Source: AC-69 sp036519575
GTDB lineage: Bacteria; Actinomycetota; UBA4738; HRBIN12
Assembly (NCBI GenBank): GCA_036519575.1
Contig: DATDKZ010000050.1
Location: 1 to 27,533, forward strand
Direction of reading: 5' to 3'
Length of the DNA: 27,533 bases
Numbering within the stretch: the stretch's first letter is position 1; every line of letters starts with the position of its first letter. Under the pieces are notes generated by a model. It was not told where the DNA came from. It ran no database searches and saw only the letters and a program-made list of their open reading frames with translations. The position numbers and the translations under genes are program-made. Positions 15,600 through 22,314 of this stretch are shown here, piece by piece.

Positions 15600-16379
15600 C
15601 TACGAGGGTTCGTCGGAAGCGGGGACCCTGCCCAGCCGGTCGAACCATCGAAGCGGTGCGGCCGTGTCGATCAGGCGGGAAAGCGTCACGGTGTCGGCGA
15701 GCACGTTCAGTGTGACCGCCACGCCGGCCGCCACCCACACCCACGGCGATGGGAGGACGACGTACAGCCCAAGGCCGGCCGTGAAGCCCAGGAGGTTCGA
15801 TCCCCCGTCGCCGAGCATCGCCCGCTCACGAAGATCTGCCGGGAGGGCCAGGATCGCACCCAGCAGGACTCCGGGCACGCTCGGCGCCAGCCGCATTGGA
15901 ACGCCGGCCACCAGGACGGCCCCTCCGGCGAGCACGAAGTACTTGAGGGCCCTGCCGGGACGGACGTCCAACCCGGTCCACAGGTTGGCACAGCCCGCCA
16001 GTAGGACGACGCCGGCCAGGCGGGTGACGCCGAGGTGGACGGGCTGAGCCGCCACCACAACCACCGAGCTTCCCGCGATGATGACCAGCTTGATGATGCC
16101 GGTGGTCATGTGGCCCGACCCCAATGACCGCAGGTGCGCGCGAAGTCCTCGAGGGCCGGAGGCGATGAGGTCGTCCATCAGCCCCACGGCGAACACCAGC
16201 AGGCTTCCACCGAGCGAGATCCATGCGGCGGCATCGAGCGACAGTCCCTGCATGGTCACGATGGTCAGGCCGGCGAACAGGCCGATGATCGCCCCGGGGA
16301 CGATGGCCACCAGCCCGAGGGTCGCGGGAAGTTGCTCGCCCCGGTAGTTCTCGGCACGGAACCCGCTCCACCCCGTCAT
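15600..16379 (-). CDS. MraY/WecA-like polyprenyl-phosphate sugar-1-phosphate transferase, short form
   Basis: This integral membrane protein belongs to the family that transfers a sugar-1-phosphate from UDP-sugar to a polyprenyl phosphate. The 259-residue product keeps RAENYRGEQLPATLG (the family's NxxGxxxPT motif), the Mg-binding pair Asp69-Asp70 (GLMDD), NLWTGLDVRPGRALK (Asn132 and Asp138) and GDGGSNLLGF (190-199). The His-rich loop of MraY is replaced by APLRWFDRLGR, so it is neither MraY nor WecA proper. The transmembrane helix that normally precedes NYRG is missing: the protein starts eight to ten residues before that motif. The ATG overlaps the GT2 stop as ATGA. The donor and acceptor sugars are unknown; context ties it to SteA/MctB. 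Confidence 0.83.
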   Translation of the reverse strand: MTGWSGFRAENYRGEQLPATLGLVAIVPGAIIGLFAGLTIVTMQGLSLDAAAWISLGGSLLVFAVGLMDDLIASGPRGLRAHLRSLGSGHMTTGIIKLVIIAGSSVVVVAAQPVHLGVTRLAGVVLLAGCANLWTGLDVRPGRALKYFVLAGGAVLVAGVPMRLAPSVPGVLLGAILALPADLRERAMLGDGGSNLLGFTAGLGLYVVLPSPWVWVAAGVAVTLNVLADTVTLSRLIDTAAPLRWFDRLGRVPASDEPS

Positions 16380-17056
16380 CGAAGTCCTAGGGCCCGCGGC
16401 GCCACCGCGAACAGCACGTCGAGACCCTGCCGGGCTCGATGAGCGAACCCTCCGATGCCTCGCCCGGTTGCGCGGTGGTCGAGGTCCGCCGGGACCTCGA
16501 CCACCCGGAACCCCCGGCGAACGGCGTCGATGGTCATCCCCGTCTCCAGCCCGAACCCCGCCGACAGGGGCCGGCATGCCTCGATCGCCTCGTGGGTGAT
16601 CGCGCGTTGTCCCGAAAGCGGCTCGACGGCCTGGAACCCGCTCAGCAACCGGATGGCGCGCCCCGCCGACCGCTTCACAAGCCCGAACCCCCCGTTCCGC
16701 GCCGGAGGCAAGACGGCGATCGCAAGGTCGGCCCGGCCCTCGAGCACCTCGGACAGGACCGGACCGAGCCGAGCCGCGGTCCGGCCGAGGTCCGCGTCAG
16801 CGAGGAGCCAGACCCCAGCAGGCGGGAGCCGGCGGAGCGCGGCGTCGACCGCCCGGCCCTTGCCTGCCCGGCGCCGGCCTAGCAAGACCCCCGCCCCCGC
16901 GGCCAGGGCCGCGGAGGCCGTCCCGTCGGTGGAGGCGTCGTCCATGACCACCACCTCCGCGATCTGCGGGATGGAGCGCAGGGCCGACACCGTGGCCGCG
17001 ATCCGGTCTGCCTCGTTGCGGGCGGCGACGAGCGCGCGCACGCTCGGGTTAGTCAC
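16376..17056 (-). CDS. Family 2 glycosyltransferase (DPM1/GpgS-like), soluble
   Basis: The 226-residue product has a GT-A fold: VRALVAARNEADRIAATVSAL at the start, VVVMDDASTDGT with Asp39-Asp40, LLADADLG with the metal-binding Asp87-Ala-Asp89, and SGQRAITHEA before a C-terminal amphipathic part (GFAHRARQGLDVLFAVAPR). No transmembrane helix is evident. Such enzymes use a nucleotide sugar to glycosylate polyprenyl phosphate, a lipid-linked sugar or phosphoglycerate. Being coupled by 4-bp overlaps to mctB (GTGA) and to the membrane transferase (ATGA), it probably acts on the same lipid-linked intermediate. The substrate cannot be named. Confidence 0.82.
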   Translation of the reverse strand: MTNPSVRALVAARNEADRIAATVSALRSIPQIAEVVVMDDASTDGTASAALAAGAGVLLGRRRAGKGRAVDAALRRLPPAGVWLLADADLGRTAARLGPVLSEVLEGRADLAIAVLPPARNGGFGLVKRSAGRAIRLLSGFQAVEPLSGQRAITHEAIEACRPLSAGFGLETGMTIDAVRRGFRVVEVPADLDHRATGRGIGGFAHRARQGLDVLFAVAPRALGLR

Positions 17057-18006
17057 GTGAGGGGTGGAAGGGGGGCCGTCGCTCCGGCCTTGATCCCGTA
17101 GTTGCCTCCCTGTCCCAGGACCAGGAGCCGCTCCAGCCCGAGGACGAGCGCCGCTCCGCCAACCGAGAAGTCGAGGTCGTCCACGGTCACCATCGACGGC
17201 TCCGTGCCGTCGCCGGCGGCTCCATCGGCCCGCAGCGCCGGAACGAACGGATAATCGGTCGACACGCTCTCACCCGCGGCGACGGTGGCACCACGCTGGA
17301 CGAGCCCCTCCACGAGGGGCACGAAGAAGAGCTGCGGATCGACCAGGGGCTCGCCTCGCCCACCGGAGAGGACGATCACCAACTGGTCCTTGCCTCCGAT
17401 CCCCGGGAGGTCTCCCTGCGAGATCGAGGGCGAACCCGGCGTGGTGGTCAGGAAGTTCGTGGTCAGGAGGTCGTCCAGGATGTCCGTTCCGCTCGGCGAG
17501 ACGGCCCGCCGGGGCGCGCCCACGGCCAGGCGTTGGGCGAGCACCTCGGCGGCGCGCATCTGGAGCGTCGGCGTCTCGGTGTTGCCCGCCATCCCCAGGA
17601 GCTCCGCCAGCGCCTCCCGGGATGGTTCGTCGCGGACCGCCATCCGGTCGGTGATCGACAGCTCGGCCACCATCCTGACGGCGGCCTCCGACAGCGAAAG
17701 CCGTACCTGGGACAAGAGGCGTGGGTCCACGGCGTCGTCTGTGACCAGCACCACAGGCCGGTCCGTCAGGGTGCCCTGGTCGAGCGAGGGCAGGATGTCG
17801 CCCGCCTCCTGGAGGTCTCCGACCTGCGCCTTGAGATCGCTGACCTCCGCCCGCGTATCCGCCAGGTCCTGCCCGAGTTGGTTGGCTTGGCTCCGAAGGT
17901 CCTTGATCAGGGCGGGCTGCACGACGGACGACCCGAACAACAGGCCGAGCCCCACGGCCAGGAAGATCGCGACGATCGTGAAGATGTGGTACCGGAACGA
18001 GATCAA
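17053..18006 (-). CDS. mctB: MctB/SteB-like envelope protein (copper transporter family), TTG start
   Basis: The 317-residue product starts with ISFRYHIFTIVAIFLAVGLGLLFGS, the hallmark of the MctB/SteB family: a single N-terminal transmembrane helix (about 7-30). It is followed by a coiled coil (about 36-75, LRSQANQLGQDLADTRAEV...) and an extracytoplasmic domain. M. tuberculosis MctB is described as a channel lowering intracellular copper; Corynebacterium SteB works with SteA in division and peptidoglycan-hydrolase control. The start is a TTG at 18006 with a perfect AAGGAG five bases upstream, overlapping the steA stop as TTGA. An in-frame GTG at 18033 would add nine residues before the usual N-terminus and has no such site. 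Copper export is not shown by the sequence; the SteB-like role fits context better. Confidence 0.88.
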   Translation of the reverse strand: MISFRYHIFTIVAIFLAVGLGLLFGSSVVQPALIKDLRSQANQLGQDLADTRAEVSDLKAQVGDLQEAGDILPSLDQGTLTDRPVVLVTDDAVDPRLLSQVRLSLSEAAVRMVAELSITDRMAVRDEPSREALAELLGMAGNTETPTLQMRAAEVLAQRLAVGAPRRAVSPSGTDILDDLLTTNFLTTTPGSPSISQGDLPGIGGKDQLVIVLSGGRGEPLVDPQLFFVPLVEGLVQRGATVAAGESVSTDYPFVPALRADGAAGDGTEPSMVTVDDLDFSVGGAALVLGLERLLVLGQGGNYGIKAGATAPLPPLT

Positions 18007-19160
18007 ATCAGCTCCTTCAGGTGGAACAGCCACTGACGGAACCGTTCGAACAAGAGCGTCACGTAGGTGCTCAGGACCGGGGAGATGGCGATGATCAGGA
18101 TCATCACGACGAGCGCCGCCCCGATCAGCAACACCGTGTCACGGGTCCGGATCCTCGGGGTGTAGACGCGGGAGACGCCCTTCGCGTCCATCAGCGTCTC
18201 TCCCACGCGCAGCCGCACCAGGAACGTGCTGGCCATGCCCATCCGCCCCTTGTCCAGGAACTCGCGGAGGTTCCCGTGGCTGCCCACGGTGACGATGAGG
18301 TCGGCCCCCTTCTCGTGGGAAAGGAGCAGGGCCACGTCCTCGCTCGTGCCCGCCGCGCGCACGATCGTGTACGGGACGCCCAGGTCCTCGAGTCTGGCCT
18401 GCCCCGGGGCGAACCCGTCCCGGTACGCATGGAGGACGATCTCGGTCGGTTGCTTGCGCCGCAGGCGTTTCGGCCGGGACAGCGCGAGCCGCAGCGCGGA
18501 GTCGGACACGCTGTCCATATCCCCGATGATGAGGTCGGGCGCATACCCCGCCTCGATGAGCGCGTCGGCGCCCCCGTCGACGCCGACGAGCACCGGCCGA
18601 ACATCGCGGATGTACGAGCCTAGGGCGGCCAGGTCTTCCTTGTACCGGTAGCCCCGGACGACGACCAGGACGGGCCTGCCGGCCAACTCGTGCGCGAGCT
18701 CCGGAAGCCCCGACCCGCCGAACAGGAGATCGCGTTCGCGTTGCATGAAATCCACGGTGTTGCGGGCGAAGCTCTCGAAGCGATCGGCCAGTCCGGCGCG
18801 AGCCTCCTCCATGGCCAGGCGGACCGATTCCTCGCCCTGCCTGACGCCCACCGCGAGCAATCGGTCCCCAACCAGGATGCGGTCCCCATCGACCTTGACC
18901 AGGTCACCCTCCCTGACCTTGCGGATCAATAGTGGGCCCACGCCGTCGACCAGGGGGATCCCGGCGTCGAGCAGAATGAGTGGCCCGAGGTTCGGGTACC
19001 GACCGCTGATCGAGCGTCTCGCGTTCACCACGGCGGCCACACCCGCCCCGACCAGTCCCTCGGCAGAGACCCGGTCCAAGTCCTCGTGGTCCAGCACGGC
19101 GACGTCGCCGGGTTGCAACCGGCCCACCAGGCGCTTGGTCCGGGCGTCGACCCGGGCCAC
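18003..19160 (-). CDS. steA: Cytokinetic-ring protein SteA, thiamine-pyrophosphokinase-like fold
   Basis: SteA is an actinobacterial division-site protein that partners SteB in Corynebacterium glutamicum. The 385-residue product has the typical N-terminal block LQPGDVAVLDHEDLDRVSAE, then NARRSISGRYPNLGP. Next comes the pyrophosphokinase-like region GVDGGADALIEAGYAPDLII and GDMDS (213-217), and one C-terminal transmembrane helix (343-360). The GTG at 19160 is the only standard start codon between the nadK stop and the conserved core. Recognisably SteA-like sequence (LLRRPQRRERPQQG) continues about 20 residues upstream in the same open frame, so the true start may be a non-standard codon such as the CTG near 19208. 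The 172-bp gap to nadK contains no other gene and no recN. Confidence 0.88.
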   Translation of the reverse strand: MARVDARTKRLVGRLQPGDVAVLDHEDLDRVSAEGLVGAGVAAVVNARRSISGRYPNLGPLILLDAGIPLVDGVGPLLIRKVREGDLVKVDGDRILVGDRLLAVGVRQGEESVRLAMEEARAGLADRFESFARNTVDFMQRERDLLFGGSGLPELAHELAGRPVLVVVRGYRYKEDLAALGSYIRDVRPVLVGVDGGADALIEAGYAPDLIIGDMDSVSDSALRLALSRPKRLRRKQPTEIVLHAYRDGFAPGQARLEDLGVPYTIVRAAGTSEDVALLLSHEKGADLIVTVGSHGNLREFLDKGRMGMASTFLVRLRVGETLMDAKGVSRVYTPRIRTRDTVLLIGAALVVMILIIAISPVLSTYVTLLFERFRQWLFHLKELI

Positions 19161-19332
19161 GCCCTGCTGGGGCCGCTCCCTCCGCTGCGGCCGCCGAAGC
19201 AGACTCCGGGCCCTCGATGTGGACGTGTCGATCGCCTCCCATCGCGCGGACCGCAGGCGGTCAGCGCCGAATCGGATCGGCGCGACAAGGGTATCCGAAC
19301 CGGCTCTCCGGGAGGGTGCCGGCTCGGCCTGG

Positions 19333-20172
19333 TCAGCGCTCCCCGCCCGGAAGCCCGAACTTCTCGCGCACCAGGGCGTGGAAGGCCGGGGCGTCGTGCC
19401 GGCGGACCAGGCGGGCCGGGTTGGGGGCCGCACCGATCCCCACCCTCGATCCGATCGGAAGCTCGAGGCTCTCCCGTCCATCGGCCGAGATCAGCCCGGG
19501 CTCGTCGCCCACCACCTCGAGGGTCACCCTGTCGTCGGCGCCGATCACCAGGGTCCGGTCGAACACCATGTGGGGCGCCACCGGGGTGACCAGCAAGCAC
19601 GGGATCGCCGGCGTCACGATCGGCCCACCCGCCGAGAACGAGTACGCCGTGGAGCCGGTGGGGGTGGCCACGATGACGCCGTCGCCCGAGAGTGTCGTGA
19701 CGTAGACGTCCCCCACGTACAGGGCCAGCCGGACCAGACGGTGACGGGCTCGCTTCTCCACGATGACCTCGTTCAGGGCCCACTGGGGCGCGAAATCATC
19801 GCTCTCCGGACGTGCCAGCACGGCCAGTCGCTCCTCGATCCTGGCTCCGCCCGTCGCGACGAGCTCGAGGAGGGGAGGCGCCTCCTCGGGCTCCACCTCT
19901 GTCAGGAAGCCCATCCGGCCCACCTTGACCCCGAGGACCGGACACCCCACGGCCGAAGCCACATGGGCCGCCCTCAGGAACGTGCCATCGCCCCCCACCG
20001 ACAGGATCAGCTCGAGGCCGTCCGCGAACTCAGCAGCCATCCGATCGTCGCCGTTCGCCGGATCGAACCACCGGACCTCGATGTCGCGGTCGTCGAACCA
20101 TTGCGACAGGCGCTTGGCCGCCGCCATCGCCGTCTCGCGGGCCGGATGGACGACGAACCCGGCCGCCTTCAC
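19333..20172 (-). CDS. nadK: NAD kinase
   Basis: NadK makes NADP from NAD and ATP or polyphosphate. The 279-residue product has the catalytic GGDGTFLRAA (Gly60 to Thr64, with Asp62), the NE motif in ALNEVIVEK and the conserved TPTGSTAYSFSAGGPIV. Length is typical for bacteria. The start is the GTG at 20172, overlapping the tlyA stop as GTGA and preceded by GGAGGGGG, a strong ribosome site. The long open frame further upstream overlaps tlyA and is not coding. In most Actinobacteria nadK is followed by recN; here the next gene is steA. Confidence 0.96.
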   Translation of the reverse strand: MKAAGFVVHPARETAMAAAKRLSQWFDDRDIEVRWFDPANGDDRMAAEFADGLELILSVGGDGTFLRAAHVASAVGCPVLGVKVGRMGFLTEVEPEEAPPLLELVATGGARIEERLAVLARPESDDFAPQWALNEVIVEKRARHRLVRLALYVGDVYVTTLSGDGVIVATPTGSTAYSFSAGGPIVTPAIPCLLVTPVAPHMVFDRTLVIGADDRVTLEVVGDEPGLISADGRESLELPIGSRVGIGAAPNPARLVRRHDAPAFHALVREKFGLPGGER

Positions 20173-20969
20173 GATCCCCCTCCGATGCGCCTGCCCTCGC
20201 CGATGACGCCGTCGAGATCGGGCGGCTGCGCGAGGCCGCCCTTCACCGCGTGGATGAAGAACTCGACATTGCCGGCGGGGCCGGGGAGAGGGGACGCCAT
20301 CGCCTGGTCGGGCATCGCTTCCGACGCTTCGCAGGCCGCGACGACCCCTTCGAGGGCCCGCCGCCACACGTCGGGGTCGCGGACCACGCCGTGCGCGCCG
20401 ACGTCCTTCGGCCCCGCCTCGAATTGTGGCTTCACCAGCAGCACCAGGTCGGCGCCTTCCATCGCCACCTCGGCAAGCGCGGGGAGGACCAGGCGAAGGG
20501 AGATGAACGACAGGTCGGCCACCACTACCTGGGGGATGAAGGGGAGATCGGCCGGAACGAGGTCGCGCACGTTCGTGCGCTCCAGGAGCGTGACCCGGGA
20601 GTCCCGGCGAAGCTCCCACGCCAACTGACCGTACCCCACGTCGACGGCCACGACCCGGGCCGCCCCTCGCTGTAGCAGGCAGTCGGAGAAGCCACCGGTG
20701 GACGCGCCCGCGTCGAGGGCATCGCTGCCGGCAACGCCCACCCCGAACCGCTCCAGTGCCGCGTCGAGCTTGTCACCACCTCGGGAAACGTACCGGCGGG
20801 GCGGCCCGGCGAGACGAAGGGCCTCGTCCTGTCGAACGAGCGTCGACGGCTTGCTCGTCGGGCGGCCCCCGACCACGACCAACCCGTTTCGCACGGCTTC
20901 CTGCGCCTCCGTGCGGGTGCGGGCCAGACCTCGCCGGACCAGCTCGGCATCCAGCCGCCGGCGGGTCAC
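20169..20969 (-). CDS. tlyA: TlyA-type rRNA 2'-O-methyltransferase
   Basis: TlyA methylates ribose 2'-OH groups of C1409 in 16S and C1920 in 23S rRNA; its loss gives capreomycin resistance in mycobacteria. The 266-residue product has an S4 RNA-binding domain (1-60, RRRLDAELVRRGLARTRTEA) and a FtsJ-like methyltransferase domain with the SAM loop DAGASTGGF (86-94). The K-D-K-E tetrad is probably Lys67 (RGGDKLDAAL), Asp in VVADLSFIS, Lys in LVKPQFEAG and Glu in NVEFF. The start is GTG at 20969, with AGGTCACG just upstream. It follows the phasin-like gene by 11 bp. The full S4 domain suggests the longer type able to modify both subunits. Confidence 0.95.
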   Translation of the reverse strand: MTRRRLDAELVRRGLARTRTEAQEAVRNGLVVVGGRPTSKPSTLVRQDEALRLAGPPRRYVSRGGDKLDAALERFGVGVAGSDALDAGASTGGFSDCLLQRGAARVVAVDVGYGQLAWELRRDSRVTLLERTNVRDLVPADLPFIPQVVVADLSFISLRLVLPALAEVAMEGADLVLLVKPQFEAGPKDVGAHGVVRDPDVWRRALEGVVAACEASEAMPDQAMASPLPGPAGNVEFFIHAVKGGLAQPPDLDGVIGEGRRIGGGS

Positions 20970-20980
20970 CGTGACCTGGC

Positions 20981-21322
20981 TCAGGCCCCGTCCGTGGCCG
21001 TGCTGCGCTTCGTTGCGGAGGTCGGCTTCTTTGCCCGGGAACGCGCCGCCGCCGGCTTCTTGGCAGTAGCAGCTGGTCCACCGACCTGGCGTTCCAGCTC
21101 GCGCACCCGCCGCTTCAGCGCGTCGACCTCGTCGCGGCCCGCGACACCCAGGGACTTCATCTGGGACTTGACCTCACGCTGCACCGCCTCGGAGAGGCGC
21201 TGGCGGTTCTTGTTCGACCAGTCGATGAGTTCCCGGGCGACCTTCTGAACCTGCTCGCTGGTCTGGCCCTGCATGAGCGAGCGGGCCATCTCCTGCGCCC
21301 GCGCCGGCGACAGCTTCTGCAT
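20981..21322 (-). CDS. Small coiled-coil protein with Ala/Lys-rich tail, phasin-like
   Basis: The 113-residue product has a helical N-terminal region (SPARAQEMARSLMQGQTSEQVQ), a region LIDWSNKNRQRLSEAVQREV and a predicted coiled coil (GRDEVDALKRRVRELERQVGG). A tail of Ala, Lys, Ser and Thr follows (TAKKPAAARSRAKK...). This layout resembles PhaI/PhaF-type phasins, whose basic tails bind DNA; in many Actinobacteria a similar small protein precedes tlyA. No PHA synthase gene is in the window, so polyester binding is unproven. The ATG at 21322 has a perfect GGAGG five bases upstream. ATGs at 21334 and 21397 are in frame but worse placed. It heads the long minus-strand run and probably carries its promoter. 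Confidence 0.7.
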   Translation of the reverse strand: MQKLSPARAQEMARSLMQGQTSEQVQKVARELIDWSNKNRQRLSEAVQREVKSQMKSLGVAGRDEVDALKRRVRELERQVGGPAATAKKPAAARSRAKKPTSATKRSTATDGA

Positions 21323-21399
21323 CGTGGCCTCCATGTTCCTTCGACCTCTGTGCCCCGGCCATGAGAACCCTCCATGAGCCGAGGCATCCGTGGCCATTA

Positions 21400-21405
21400 A
21401 GGATA
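21400..21405 (-). promoter_or_regulatory. Candidate -10 element before the phasin-like gene and tlyA cluster
   Basis: The minus strand reads GGGGTATCCTTAATGG, with TATCCT fitting TANNNT, giving a start near 21393 and a leader of about 70 nt. No clear -35 box is seen. It faces the rhomboid promoter in the 164-bp divergent gap (21323-21486) and would drive the long minus-strand gene run. Confidence 0.4.
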
Positions 21406-21434
21406 CCCCGCGCCACCTGCGCCTCCTCGCCTGC

Positions 21435-21440
21435 TAGGCT
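21435..21440 (+). promoter_or_regulatory. Candidate -10 element for the rhomboid gene
   Basis: TAGGCT, a frequent actinobacterial -10 form, lies exactly six bases before a GTG at 21447, the spacing expected for a leaderless transcript starting at that GTG. No convincing -35 box is present. The rhomboid GTG itself is 40 bp further on. Confidence 0.45.
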
Positions 21441-21446
21441 CGCGCG

Positions 21447-21467
21447 GTGAGGGTCGGAGGCTCGTGA
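21447..21467 (+). CDS. Possible six-residue leader ORF before the rhomboid gene
   Basis: GTG AGG GTC GGA GGC TCG TGA encodes MRVGGS and stops 19 bp before the rhomboid start. It would begin at the predicted 5' end of the mRNA. It is too short to judge by coding statistics; the case rests only on its spacing from TAGGCT. It could be a regulatory upstream ORF or chance. Confidence 0.25.
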   Translation: MRVGGS

Positions 21468-21486
21468 GGGCCGGGGACCGCCGCCC

Positions 21487-22314
21487 GTGATCCCCATCCG
21501 CGACGTCAACCCAACGACCCGCACCGCGTGGATCACGCTCGCGCTGATCGCAGCGAACGTCGTCGTCTTCCTCCTGTGGCAGCCGACCCTCGGCGCCAAC
21601 AGCGAGACCCGCACGTTCTTCTTCTTCTACTGCCACGCCCTCGTGCCGTGGGAGATCACGCACCAGACGACCCTGGCCGAAGGAGGGGCGGCCGCGAGGG
21701 ATGCCATCGAGGCCGACCTGGTCCCTCAGCTCGAGCCGGGGGTCGGGGCCGCCCTCCAGCAGGAGCTCCAGCGGCGGTGTCCCGAGAAGGCCGTGAACCT
21801 GTCGATCCCGGTCTCGATGTTCCTGCATGGAGGGTGGCTCCACATCGCCGGCAACATGTTGTTCCTCTGGATCTTCGGCAACAACGTCGAGGATCGGCTG
21901 AAACGACCGCTGTTCATCGCGTTCTATTTCCTGGGGGGCCTGGCCGCCACCGCTCTCCAGCTGGCGTTCGGCCCCAACTCGACCATCCCCAACGTCGGCG
22001 CCTCCGGCGCCATCGCGGCGGTCCTCGGCGCGTACCTCGTACTGTTCCCCCGGGCGCGCGTCTACACGATCGTGATCTTCTACTTCATCACCGCCATCGA
22101 GCTCCCGGCCGTCGCCGTCCTGGGGTTCTGGTTCGTCCTGCAGCTGTTCAGCGGAGTGGGAGGTCTCGGCGCCGACGTGAACGGCGGCGGCGTGGCCTAC
22201 TGGGCGCACGTGGGCGGATTCGCCTTCGGTGCGGCAATCACGTGGCTGTTCTTCCGGGGACGGGGCGACCGGCAGGTCCAGCGCGAGGTCCCGCGCCGCC
22301 CTGACTTCTTCTAG
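21487..22314 (+). CDS. Rhomboid-family intramembrane serine protease
   Basis: Rhomboids cut transmembrane substrates inside the bilayer. The 275-residue product has a first transmembrane helix (about 14-31), then a loop of about 75 residues with two cysteines. Next come HGGWLHIAGNMLFLWIFGNN (115-133, with Asn123), the catalytic Ser173 in GASGAIAAVLG and His241 in WAHVGGFAFG. Six hydrophobic segments are visible. The start is GTG at 21487; the frame is closed by a TGA at 21448 and no other start lies between. There is no strong ribosome site. Its stop shares CTAG with the convergent HAD gene. The substrate is unknown. Confidence 0.93.
   Translation: MIPIRDVNPTTRTAWITLALIAANVVVFLLWQPTLGANSETRTFFFFYCHALVPWEITHQTTLAEGGAAARDAIEADLVPQLEPGVGAALQQELQRRCPEKAVNLSIPVSMFLHGGWLHIAGNMLFLWIFGNNVEDRLKRPLFIAFYFLGGLAATALQLAFGPNSTIPNVGASGAIAAVLGAYLVLFPRARVYTIVIFYFITAIELPAVAVLGFWFVLQLFSGVGGLGADVNGGGVAYWAHVGGFAFGAAITWLFFRGRGDRQVQREVPRRPDFF

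Noticed and set aside
18745..20628. 627-codon open frame on the plus strand
   Set aside because: Antisense to steA, nadK and tlyA, all of which have complete catalytic motifs.
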